A stretch of 64,000 nt of DNA from Neoconidiobolus thromboides FSU 785 (Eukaryota; Entomophthoromycota; Entomophthoromycetes; Entomophthorales; Neoconidiobolaceae), in NCBI GenBank assembly GCA_025603075.1, contig MU626259.1, positions 289,718 through 353,717 of the forward strand, in the 5' to 3' direction. The number at the start of each line of letters is the position of its first letter. Position 1 is the first letter of the stretch. The notes under the pieces were generated by a model that saw nothing but the letters and a program-made list of their open reading frames with translations, was not told the origin of the DNA and searched no databases. Below are positions 34,670 through 44,392 of the stretch, one piece after another. A program made the position numbers and the translations under genes.

Positions 34670-35013
34670 TACTAAATAAAAGTTATATGGAAATAATAAA
34701 CCTATCTGAATCATTACTAGGCTAATAATAAATAAGAAAGATAAAGAAGTTTTTTTTCAGGCTTTGGTATTTTTTAAATCAATTATATATAGCTACTTTT
34801 CTATTTTAATAAAACATTTAGGAGTTTGTATTCAAGAATACAAAACTATTATGATGTTTTTAGGTGTTTTTACAAAGTATTAATAATATTCATAATGATA
34901 TAGAGTGTATGATTTTTTATTATTTAAATTTCCTTTTTAAGTATAAATTAACTTGATTTAAAGAATAAATAATGACCAATCAATATTTAAGCTAAATTTA
35001 CTATAACTTAGGA

Positions 35014-35100
35014 TTTGAGGATGTTTTTTTAGTTTTATTACTTTTTCCATCTTTTGAGCACTATTTGAGTGGAAAGATTGTTGGTAAAATTCTTTAAAAA
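35014..35100 (-). repeat. element A, truncated reverse copy
   Basis: Starts TTTGAGGATGTTTTTTTAG and loses similarity after GTTGGTAAAATTCTTTAAAA. The far end is missing. Confidence 0.7.
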
Positions 35101-35213
35101 TATATTTTTATTTAATTTTAGCTAAAAAAAAGCATCATTTTAATTTCTTGAAAGTTTTTATATTAACTTTGACAACTTTAACCCTAACTTTAATATTAAT
35201 ATTAATATTAAAA

Positions 35214-35315
35214 CATGGGGATATATTTTTGTATTTAGGAATTTTACTAATAATTTTTCCACTCAAATAGCCCTTAAAAGATGGAAAAAGTAATAAAAAA
35301 AAACACACCTACATG
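35214..35315 (+). repeat. element A, forward copy
   Basis: Starts CATGGGGATATATTTTTGTA and ends AACACACCTACATG. Core AATAGCCCTT. Confidence 0.8.
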
Positions 35316-35352
35316 GTGTAAAGGTCTTTAATTTTAAATTAAATTATAAAGA

Positions 35353-35456
35353 AATGGCGATGTTTTTTTTGGTTTCATTACTTCTACTTTTTAAGTGCTA
35401 TTTGGGTGGAAAAATTGTTAGTAAAATTCTTAAGCAAAATAATACATTCCCATATA
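35353..35456 (-). repeat. element A, reverse copy
   Basis: Starts AATGGCGATGTTTTTTTTGG and ends TACATTCCCATAT. Core AAGTGCTATTTGGG. Confidence 0.82.
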
Positions 35457-35600
35457 ATAACAAATAAAGCATATAAAATACTAATAATTTTTTTATATTA
35501 ATAACGAATTATGTAAAGAATTATAAAAAAAGCACCTAAAAATTAAAATAGGTTTATTAGAACTAAGTATAATAAAATTTACAAAAAATTCAATAATAAA

Positions 35601-35692
35601 AGTTTTTATTTAAGAATTTTATTAATAATCTTCCTACTTAAATAGCATTTAAAAGAATGAGAAGGTGATAAAATCAAAAAAAAATATACGGG
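35601..35692 (+). repeat. element A, degenerate forward copy next to family C
   Basis: Recognisable by TTATTTAAGAATTTTATTAA, TAGCATTTAAAAGAATGAG and AAAATCAAAAAAAAATATAC. The outer ends are decayed. Family C starts directly after it. Confidence 0.65.
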
Positions 35693-36418
35693 GTTGTCTG
35701 AATTAGTTTCATTATTTTATCTGATTTTTAAATATTTTATATTGAAACTTCGCTTAAAATTCTATAAAATCAAATCTTTTATTAAAACAAAAGTACCCGG
35801 ACACAGTTCTAAATCATTCTATTATAGTTTATACTGTAAGTTAGCTGAATTTCTACTAGATCTTAAATACATATTCTTGTAAAACTTTATTGAGAAGTAT
35901 TTATTATTGACTACTTTATAACCAACATTGCAGATTTGTTATCAAATAAATAAACTGTTTTAATGTTATAATTACATTGTTAATATATTGCTAAGTTAAT
36001 AAATAGCTGGATGGGAGACAGTGGTTAACCTTAAAACTATAATTAACCATCCCTATATAATACAAGTAATATAATAATAGCTTTTACATATTATTACAAT
36101 TACTTACTCTTTGACTATTTATTAACTTAGCTATCAATAACGTAAGTAATCTTAACATTTAATAATCCATTTCTATCATTTGACAAACTATTTACTTGCT
36201 TAGTAAATATCGAAATTTAAATTCTCTGTTATTTTCGTAAAGTAAGCTGGGATTGGTCTTTTAATTTTTCTATTTTCTATTTTCTATAGACTCTATAACT
36301 TTAATTGGAACTATATGAGGATGTATTTTTGTGTTTAAGAATTTTACTAACAAATTTTCCACTCAAATAGCGCTTAAAAAATGGAAAAATAATGAAACCA
36401 AAAAAAACAGCCCCATAT
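35693..36418 (+). mobile_element. family C element with A-like ends (about 726 bp)
   Basis: The left terminus is GGGGTTGTCTGAATTAGTTT, continuing CATTATTTT. The right terminus, read inward from 36417, is TATGGGGCTGTTTTTTTTGG, continuing TTTCATTATTTT. These are imperfect terminal inverted repeats, with the right end supplied by a complete forward element A copy (36312-36418). The body, 35693-36311, matches 2408-3060 (inverted) and part of 12685-13001. Only a meaningless 62-codon frame is present. It looks like a non-autonomous DNA transposon sharing termini with A. Confidence 0.7.
36312..36418 (+). repeat. element A, forward copy at right end of family C
   Basis: Starts CTATATGAGGATGTATTTTT and ends ACAGCCCCATAT. 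Core AATAGCGCTTAAAA intact. It abuts the C sequence TTTAATTGGAA without a gap. Confidence 0.85.
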
Positions 36419-36449
36419 CGTTTTTTTTGATGTATCAGATACTGGATAA

Positions 36450-36909
36450 CAATGTAGTTTATTGTTATGTTTAATAAAGTGTAAATACTTCTTGATGCCC
36501 TACATCTCTATTATTCTTTTTGTATTTTTGTTTCTTCCGTACTTTTTAAAAATTATATCTGTTTTCTCATTATTAACAGTTGAGATACTAATTTTATTAT
36601 GTTCATAAGTAAAAGTCTCAAACTTTGAAATTAATTGATTCATATTTTCTATTTTACCTGATGCTTCAAAACTACTTTTTCATTTTGAAAGGTTTTCAAA
36701 ATGTCCATCAACTAACTATACTTTTTCCATGATGCTTAACAAAAAAATTAAATCAATATTTAGACTACTATTTATTTCATGAATTTCTTTAAATATATAA
36801 TGTAGGAACTCTTACATTCATCAAAAGAATATACTGAAGCTATAGCTGATAATAATGCTGCTTGTTGCTTTTTATTTCCTGTTTCCCTCAAAGCACTAAT
36901 TTTATACAT
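36450..36909 (-). pseudogene. decayed coding relic flanked by element A sequences
   Basis: On the minus strand an ATG at 36907-36909 opens a coherent frame (SALRETGNKKQQAALLSA, continuing IASVYSFDEC). After an apparent frameshift the next frame continues EFLHYIFKEIHEINSSLNI, then FETFTYEHNKISISTV and IIFKKYGRNKNTKRIIEM, interrupted by TAG, TGA and a TAG at about 36500. The amino-acid composition is protein-like over about 130 codons, unlike the surrounding DNA. I do not recognise the parent family. It lies between a forward element A copy (ending 36418) and a partial reverse one (from 36961). Confidence 0.5.
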
Positions 36910-36960
36910 TGGTTGATTAAATTTATTATATTAATAGTAAACTTTGATAATATATCTTTT

Positions 36961-37003
36961 CTTTGTTAGTAAAATTCTTAGACACAAGAATACAGCTCCA
37001 TAT
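36961..37003 (-). repeat. element A, partial reverse copy (far end only)
   Basis: Contains only CTTTGTTAGTAAAATTCTTA and the terminus ACAGCTCCATATG. The other half is missing, replaced by the coding relic. Confidence 0.7.
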
Positions 37004-37607
37004 GTTTTTTAGAAAATTATTTAAAAATTAAATTAAAAACTAACAAAATAATTGAAAATTATATTTTATTCTAATACTATTTTATTAATTACTTTAGAAT
37101 TTAAAACTTGAAACTTAAATAAAAAAATGAAATCAACTCAGGCATCCTTTAATATTTTATAATAATTAGCTTTGGCTTTTGAATTGTTCCACTTTGAATA
37201 TAGACTACTATATATACAGTATTTTCGAGCTATTGTGTTGATTTTAAGAAAAACATTTAAATAAATTTGTTTAAATTTATTTAATAATAATTACAAACAA
37301 AAGTAAATAAAAGTATAAAACATTATAACATAAATTCAAGTAATTATAATTGAACTTTTAAGAGATTTTTTTCTGAATTTTGTTTTAACTTATTATTGAA
37401 AATAGTTTAATTCTGTTTATTTAACGCTTTTTTTGAGATAATATGATAATATGATAACTTGAAAATATTGTAATAAAGTAGTGAGTTTTATATTACTATC
37501 ATAATCTCAAATTTTATTCTTTATCTAATCTTAATTCAAATGTTAGTCATCATTAGTTAGCATGATCTCAATAATTCATTGGCTATAACTCAAACCAATC
37601 TAAAAAC
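37004..37607. other. AT-rich upstream DNA of ILV1
   Basis: No repeat copy or gene recognised. Confidence 0.5.
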
Positions 37608-37615
37608 TATATAAA
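37608..37615 (+). promoter_or_regulatory. TATA-like box of ILV1
   Basis: TATATAAA, 38-45 nt upstream of the ATG at 37653. The short leader leaves little room for an upstream coding exon. Confidence 0.5.
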
Positions 37616-37652
37616 AAAAGATAGAATACAAATAATCAATAATTGAAAAAAA

Positions 37653-39865
37653 ATGACAACCTTTGATTATTTAAAAGAAACATTGACTGCTCCAGTATAT
37701 GATGTAGCTATCGAAACACCTTTACATTATGGTGTTAATTTAACACAAAATATTCAATTGAATAATGAGCAAATTAAAAACATTCGAATTTATTATAAAA
37801 GAGAAGATTTACAACCAGTATTTTCATTTAAAATTCGAGGCGCTTATAATAAGATTAGAGCGTTGACAATGGAGCAAAAGAAAAACGGGATTGTGGCGGT
37901 GTCAGCTGGTAAGATTTATTAAACTATTAATAAAGTAGATGTTAAATTAAAATTAAAATTTTTACTTATTTAACAAAATTAATTAGGTAATCACGCTCAA
38001 GGAGTAGGTAAGTTAATTATTTTTCATTGAAGTTTAAGGATTTTAATCAAGTTTATTGTTATTAGCCCTAGCTTCCCAAAAACTCAATATCCCTGCCACT
38101 ATTGTTATGCCTTTAGCCACTCCAGCTATTAAATGGAAAAATGTCCAACGGTTGGGTGCCAATGTCATTTTAAAAGGGAATGATTTTGATGAAGCCAAAT
38201 TAGAAGGTCAACGTTTGGTTTTAGAACAAAATTTAACCAACATTCCACCGTATGATGATCCATATGTAATCGCTGGACAAGGTACTACTGGAGTGGAAAT
38301 ATTACGACAGATTCGTAATTTAACCCATTTAAAAGCTATCTTTTGTTGTATTGGTGGGGGCGGCTTAGCGGCAGGTATTGCTAATTATGTCAAAAGAATA
38401 TCACCTCATGTCAAGGTGTTTGGCGTGGAAACGGTGGATTCGTATGCGATGTATCATTCATTAAAATTGGGTAAACCAGACACATTACCTCAAGTAGGTC
38501 TTTTTGCCGATGGTGCTGCGGTGAGGCTAGTAGGTAATGAAACTTTTAAGTTGTGTTCAGAATATTTAGATGGGGTCATTCTGGTTTCAAATGATGATAT
38601 TTGTGCAGCTATTAAAGATATATTTGAAGGTGAAAAGAAAATTATTATTATTGATTGTTAAAGTTTTAACATAATTTTTATTAATTAGATACAAGATCTG
38701 TAGTTGAACCTGCAGGTGCTTTAGGCGTAGCAGGTTTAAAAAAATGGTTAAATATAACTAAGGGATTAGATAAAAATATTCAACAATTATTTAATAAGAA
38801 AGAAGGAGTTTTAGGAAATGAAATTAATAATGAAAATGGACCATTTTATGAATTTAAAGATAATGATTTAATACTATCAAAGAATTACTTAGAACAAATA
38901 GAAAATATTAACATAAAAATAAATAACGATAATAAAGAGAGTGATAATAATTATGACGACTATGTTGGTATATTATCAGGAGCTAATATGAATTTTGATC
39001 GATTAAGATTTGTAGCTGATAGAGCTGATATTGGTTTAGCTAAAGAAGCATTTATTTCTATTGTTGTACCAGAAACACCAGGAAGGTAATTATTATTATT
39101 ATTACTAAAAATAGCAATAACATAATAAGTGATTTCTTACATTTTAAATTAATTTAGTTTTATAAAATTACATAACGTTATATTGCCACGTAATGTTACA
39201 TCCTTTGCTTATAGATATAGTAATAATAAAGATGGATATATCTTTTTATCTTTTACCTTATTAAACCCAACGAAAAGAAAAGAGGAACTAGAAGAACTAT
39301 TCAATACATTACAAAATGATTTTGGATTTTCACATCCTATGGATCTATCTAATAATGAATTAGCTAAATCTCATGCAAGATTTTTAGTTGGGGGGAGATG
39401 TAATGTAAGTTTTTGATATTTATTAATTATAATAATTGAAGATTTATGTTTATATTTAATTTGATTTAATTTAATATTAGGTACCTAATGAAAGATTATT
39501 TCGATTTGGTAAAATTTAATTTTATATTTGATTTTAAATAATAGTTGTAATAATAAATCCTTATTTTTATATATTAGAATTCCCTGAACGCCCAGATGCA
39601 TTAGCTAAGTTTTTGATTGGTTTAAAATTTTCATGGAATGTATCTTTGTTTCATTATCGTAATTATGGTGGAGGTAAAATAATTAATATTGTAAAATTAT
39701 ATTAATATAAATTTATAATTTATAATTTTAGATACTGGTAAAGTATTAGTTGGTATTCAAATACCTTTTAGTGATTATGAACTTTGGAATGAATTTTTAT
39801 TAAATTTAAATTATCCTTGGGTAGAAGAAACTGAAAATCCAGTTTATAATATTTTTTTAAAATAA
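37653..39865 (+). CDS. ILV1: threonine deaminase (L-threonine ammonia-lyase), eight exons
   Basis: PLP enzyme making 2-oxobutanoate from threonine, the first step of isoleucine synthesis. Exons: 37653-37908, 37987-38007, 38066-38629, 38689-39085, 39158-39404, 39481-39508, 39578-39673, 39732-39865. They total 1743 nt, 580 aa. Introns are 58-78 nt and all junctions keep frame; the 21-nt exon 2 encodes the GNHAQGV motif. The Schiff-base lysine is K60 ([11 protein letters not shown]), and the phosphate-binding loop reads [10 protein letters not shown]. The C-terminal part (from about [20 protein letters not shown]) carries two ACT-like regulatory domains, including [12 protein letters not shown], which is expected to give isoleucine feedback. 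The length matches yeast Ilv1, but the N-terminus begins almost directly at the catalytic domain ([19 protein letters not shown]) with no mitochondrial presequence. Confidence 0.96.
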
Positions 39866-40204
39866 ATTATTGTTAGATAGTTAATAACAATATTAACTTA
39901 TTTTTTTATTTAAATAATAGTCTATATTAATTACTCGTGTTACTAAATATAACTTACTATATGAAATTTATAGTTATACTGATTAGATTTTATGATTTTA
40001 TTTATATCAATCTATATTAATTACTCATATTACTTAAAATAGTTTATAATTTATTATCATTAATGAATGAATCGGATACTTTATTCCATTAGAATTTTTG
40101 TTAAAGAATTATATCATACGTCATCTTTAATTCTCGAAGAATAGAGTAAAACAAAAAAATAAAACAAAAATTTTTAAAACCTTTTTAAAGATAAATTCAC
40201 ACTA

Positions 40205-41149
40205 ATGTTAATAACTAAAGTAATAAAACGGAAACTAAAACTACAAAGTTATAATATATTAGCTAAAAGCTATTATTCCATCAAATCCCAACCGATTCAA
40301 AGTATAAATTTATTAAAAGATATACGTGAACAGTTTCGTTCATATGGACAAGAAGGTTCATCAAAAATAGAATTAGATATTGATAGCAACCCTTCAATTA
40401 TTACAATTACATTAAACAATCCCAAGAGTTACAATGCATTTACAGGTAAAATGATGGCTGAATTGGCGGATGTTGTGGATACTATAGAGACAATGACTAA
40501 TTCTGAAGATACCAGTTATGTGGGTTTAATTTTATGTGGTAAAGGCAGTAATTTTTGTTCTGGTTTGGATTTAGGTATTGCTAAGGAGGAACTCACCACC
40601 TCTTCTTCTGGGAATAAATTAAGTTTATTAATGCAAAATACATTGGAAAGATTAAATCAATTACCATTAATAAGTGTAGCTGCTATCAATGGTTATGCAT
40701 TAGGTGGTGGAGCAGAAACTAGTACATGTACAGATTTTAGAGTAGGAAGCCAAGATAGCAACGTAAGTTTTGTTCATAGAAAGATTGCAACGGTTCCTGG
40801 ATGGGGTGGTGGTAAAAGATTAATGGACTTGATGGGAAATAAAAAAGCATTATATTATATTGCTTCAGCAAAATCGATATCTCATGAAGATCAACAATTT
40901 TTTGATAAGATTGTAGAGAAGGGAAAAGCAGTTGAGGGTGCAATAAGGTTTCTTAACAAATTTATTTATGATCCAAATGGTAGTTTAATAAGATCTCAAA
41001 ATGTTCGAAATATTAAAAAATTAATGAATAATTTGAAGGGAACTAGTAATGAAAGTGAACGATTAAAAATTGAAACGATGCATTTTAATGAAGCTTGGGG
41101 ATCAGAAGCGAATTTATTAGCTGTTCAAAAAGCTAATAAAAAGAAATAA
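40205..41149 (+). CDS. enoyl-CoA hydratase/isomerase family, ethylmalonyl-CoA decarboxylase (ECHDC1)-like
   Basis: 314 aa, intronless. Crotonase fold with NNPKSYNAFTGKMMAEL (about 71-87), GSNFCSGLDLG (114-124, oxyanion-hole strand) and NGYALGGGAE (162-171). The run LMQNTLERLNQLPLIS, then FVHRKIATVPGWGGGKRL, and the C-terminal EAWGSEANLLAVQK match the ECHDC1 subgroup rather than beta-oxidation hydratases. In animals ECHDC1 removes ethylmalonyl-CoA made by side activity of acetyl-CoA carboxylase (metabolite repair). The first 30 residues are basic and Ser/Tyr/Leu-rich without acids (MLITKVIKRKLKLQSYN), compatible with a mitochondrial presequence. It starts 339 bp after ILV1 in the same orientation. 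Confidence 0.88.
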   Translation: MLITKVIKRKLKLQSYNILAKSYYSIKSQPIQSINLLKDIREQFRSYGQEGSSKIELDIDSNPSIITITLNNPKSYNAFTGKMMAELADVVDTIETMTNSEDTSYVGLILCGKGSNFCSGLDLGIAKEELTTSSSGNKLSLLMQNTLERLNQLPLISVAAINGYALGGGAETSTCTDFRVGSQDSNVSFVHRKIATVPGWGGGKRLMDLMGNKKALYYIASAKSISHEDQQFFDKIVEKGKAVEGAIRFLNKFIYDPNGSLIRSQNVRNIKKLMNNLKGTSNESERLKIETMHFNEAWGSEANLLAVQKANKKK

Positions 41150-41914
41150 AATATAAAATAAATGCTAATAGAAATTCTATATAGTTGTTCTTTTTTAAAA
41201 ATTTCCAACTGATTTTTACTTTGCTTTGTTTTTATTTAAAGTTTTTAAAGGGGTTGTAAACTCTTAAATACTTTATTAACTCTTTCACTTATTTGCACAG
41301 TTTCTATCGATTTACATATTAAATTATGCAATTTTTTAGAAATTAGACTAAAGAATTTAGCATGCACAGTTAGGAGTAGTCATCTAAAAATAAAATTGAT
41401 TCAATGCTATTACAAAAATTTTAAAAAATTAAGCCAATCAAGTAATTGATTGACTTTATAAGTAACTATGAATTGATTTATAGTAGAAGGGGTTAATATA
41501 TGAAAATGAAAGTGATTTATTAATAAGTATTTTAAACTATCATTTGGGTTGCATATGTAATATTTAGTTAATGTATCAATTTTTGTTTATATTATCTTAA
41601 ACAAAAGAGTATAATATATTAATACTCAAATATTGATTTTGTACATTTTTTAAATTTTTTCGAAGACGATTCTATTTATATAAATATCATTCATTATAAA
41701 CTGAACATTAATTAGTTGTTTAATTTAAGCTTCAAAAACCGGCTCAAATAGATTACCTAAATTTCTTTTGCATTAATAGGACATATGGAATGTTATTGTA
41801 AAGATGACTGTAGTAAATATACCAGAAATTAATTCATATATATTTAAGATATTGATAAGTACAGTATAAAAAACTAGAATCAAATTGATTCCTATTTGAC
41901 CTAGTTATAATCAT
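41150..41914. other. AT-rich intergenic DNA
   Basis: No gene or repeat-family copy seen. Confidence 0.55.
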
Positions 41915-41946
41915 TTGAAAATCAGCCCATTTGGGCTGATTTTCAA
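41915..41946. repeat. perfect 15-bp inverted repeat, 2-nt loop
   Basis: TTGAAAATCAGCCCA and TGGGCTGATTTTCAA separated by TT. It is perfect and GC-richer than its surroundings. It lies between the ECHDC1-like gene and the convergent unknown gene at 42678. Could be a hairpin RNA structure or a protein-binding site. Confidence 0.85.
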
Positions 41947-42677
41947 GAAATAGTATTTTAAATAAAACATAAAAAACATGAATGGTAACTATAAATTTCA
42001 ATTTTGTATTTTATTTTAACAAATTAATAGTCGTTTGATAATCAAAACTTCTATCACAATTTTTTTTATCATGTAACAAAAATAAAAGTATATTAATATT
42101 CACCAAATAAATTAAACTAATAATTGTTTACTTATTCGATTCTATTAATAATCCCCTATGTTTTATCCCCTTTTTTATATCAAAATTAGCAACTAATTTA
42201 TCTAAATATTTTTATAATTAACATTATTAAAACATCTAACCAAAAATAGATAATTTATAAACAATCCAATTCTTGTTTTTTGTTATTATTTCATTTAGCT
42301 ATCGATTTCCTATATTTGATTTTTTCATAGCTCTAGGACAGACAAATGTTGAATATGAAAACGTTTTTATAGTTTATAAAATTAACGTGCAATTTTACTT
42401 TATTTATGTTGAAATTCAAGCTTAGATATCATAGTTGTGGAAACAGTATTATTTTTAAAATAGGAATAAAGGAGCACTTTCTTTCCTTTGTTTTATAATT
42501 TTATAGTTATTGTTATCATTATAAATATATTGAATAACAAATAAAAACAAGAATAAAATTTACTCAAAAAACAACAAGTAAAAACAGTAATAAGATTTTA
42601 TTAAAAACTTTCAATTTTTATAAGAATACATTCAAGAGAAAAAAAGGTTAATAGCAAGTAACAAAGATAATAAAGAA

Positions 42678-43244
42678 TTATAAGATTTGAGTAGTAGACC
42701 TTAAACTCGAATTACTAGACCTACGAAAGAATAAAGATAACTTTTGAAATTGTCTGTGAATTAAATTTTTTTTGGATTTACTATTGTTTTCATTGACTCC
42801 ATATGTTACCGATTGCTGTAAATTATCGTTATCTTTTTCTCTCGATAGTTTTAAGATACTTGCATCAATCAAACCATCTGAATTTTTTCTAAAATGATTA
42901 GATACGCTATTAAATGTAATTGAAGTAGAAACGGAGCCCACTTGAGTTGAAGCATCATCTTCTGGTTGATGTTCCAGCCATTCTTCAGCAAATTCATCTA
43001 ATCGGATATCAAAAAATGGTTCATTTGAATTCTGTTTATTTTCCAATTGAAAGGATTCAGCTGCTACTAAAGACATGACTAAATATTTTTGTAATCGAAA
43101 TTGTCGTTGTTCTGCAGTAAACGTATTATATTTTTTATATTCTTCATAATTTTCAACAGTCCATAAACTAACTGAATTATTCTTTTCTAAATCCGACATT
43201 GCGGCTGTACCACTAACTAAAGGAAAGGAAGGGGAATAAAACAT
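42678..43244 (-). CDS. unknown protein, 188 aa
   Basis: Intronless frame from ATG 43242-43244. No domain recognised. The first half is moderately structured (SLWTVENYEEYKKYNTFTAE, then QRQFRLQKYLVMSLVAAESF) with an acidic segment (DEFAEEWLEHQPEDD). The second half is Ser/Asn/Lys-rich and ends with a basic-serine region (SLFFRRSSNSSLRSTTQIL) that could be phosphorylated. No transmembrane segment. A TATA-like box lies 47 nt upstream. An RGS-like or other signalling role cannot be judged from sequence. Confidence 0.7.
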   Translation of the reverse strand: MFYSPSFPLVSGTAAMSDLEKNNSVSLWTVENYEEYKKYNTFTAEQRQFRLQKYLVMSLVAAESFQLENKQNSNEPFFDIRLDEFAEEWLEHQPEDDASTQVGSVSTSITFNSVSNHFRKNSDGLIDASILKLSREKDNDNLQQSVTYGVNENNSKSKKNLIHRQFQKLSLFFRRSSNSSLRSTTQIL

Positions 43245-43290
43245 TTTTATTTTTTCTAAAGATTAATTTTATTCAATTTCATTTAGCTTT

Positions 43291-43300
43291 GTTTATATAT
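43291..43300 (-). promoter_or_regulatory. TATA-like box of the 188-aa gene
   Basis: The minus strand reads ATATATAAAC, 47-56 nt upstream of the ATG. Confidence 0.4.
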
Positions 43301-43459
43301 TTTTTATTTAACAGTTAATACAAATATAGTAATTTTTAGTTAAATCATAATAATAGAAGATTTGACTCAATCCACGAGTTTTATGGGGTATTTTTTTACC
43401 AATCTTCTTGAAGATTTAGTATTAAAAATTTGGGTAGATAAAAAATTAAACATAAAAAG

Positions 43460-43508
43460 TTACCAATAGGAGATAATTTAGTGGATTTAATTTTACTCCT
43501 ATTGGTAA
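43460..43508. repeat. 13-bp inverted repeat with 23-nt loop
   Basis: TTACCAATAGGAG (43460-43472) and CTCCTATTGGTAA (43496-43508), perfect. It lies about 215 bp upstream of the 188-aa gene, so a regulatory role is possible but unproven. Confidence 0.75.
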
Positions 43509-44333
43509 TCAAAATTCCTTTCTAACCACTTTTTTTAAACCTTAAACTACTTTAGATAATGGCTTGAATACCTTATATTTCAGGGTAAAATTAAGAGGGT
43601 TCAAGATTGAATTATAAAATATAAGTTCTTGTTTTTGGTAAATTGCATAAAACAAAGCAACATAAAGAGACGAATGGATTACATCTCATTTTAAGACTAG
43701 ATATTTATTAATTGGTTAATTTAAAAGAGGTTCAAGGAGATAATATGGATGCTATGCTTATCCTTATACTCTATGCAGTCAATTTATTGTATTTTTTAGT
43801 TATTGCAATTCTTTTGTGATTTTACTAAATGCTCATTTAAGAGAGAAATTATACTAGAATCTAGCTGAAATAGATAGATTAGAATTTAAATAGAGGTTTT
43901 ATAAATAATTGACTTCTAAAAATTACCACTAAAACTATCTCAAAAAAGTTGCAACAGCTATATAGAACATTAACTAAAGTTTGAAATCTTTTTTTAAAAA
44001 CTAGCATTATAAATTTCTATTTTAATTTAAGTGCTAGCTTTTTCAAGACATATTAGCATTTATTTGGTTAACTTGAAAGATCGAATCTTGGGTGTTAGAA
44101 AAGAACTTAATTAAATATGTTTTAAATAAAACCTTTTCATTTAATATGTATCATATCTTTTAAGTCCTATTAAATTATCTATAAAATAGTTAATATTCTT
44201 ACCTTTTATTAATTTACTATTATTAGTATTTTATGTATAGCAAAATTCATGTTTTTACACTATTTAATGATGTGTTAACCTATAAATATCTTTAATTTAT
44301 GATATAATTATGGAATTTGTTTAATGCGTTATA

Positions 44334-44372
44334 TGGGGATGTGGTTTTAATATTTGAATTGCGAAATAAATA
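44334..44372 (+). repeat. element A, truncated forward copy
   Basis: Only the start TTATATGGGGATGTGGTTTT and a few further bases match. Confidence 0.5.
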
Positions 44373-44392
44373 ATGTGTCATCGGATAATGCC

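Noticed and set aside
35694-35882. 62-codon frame in family C
   Set aside because: Not conserved in the other family C copies, so it is a chance frame in a repeat.
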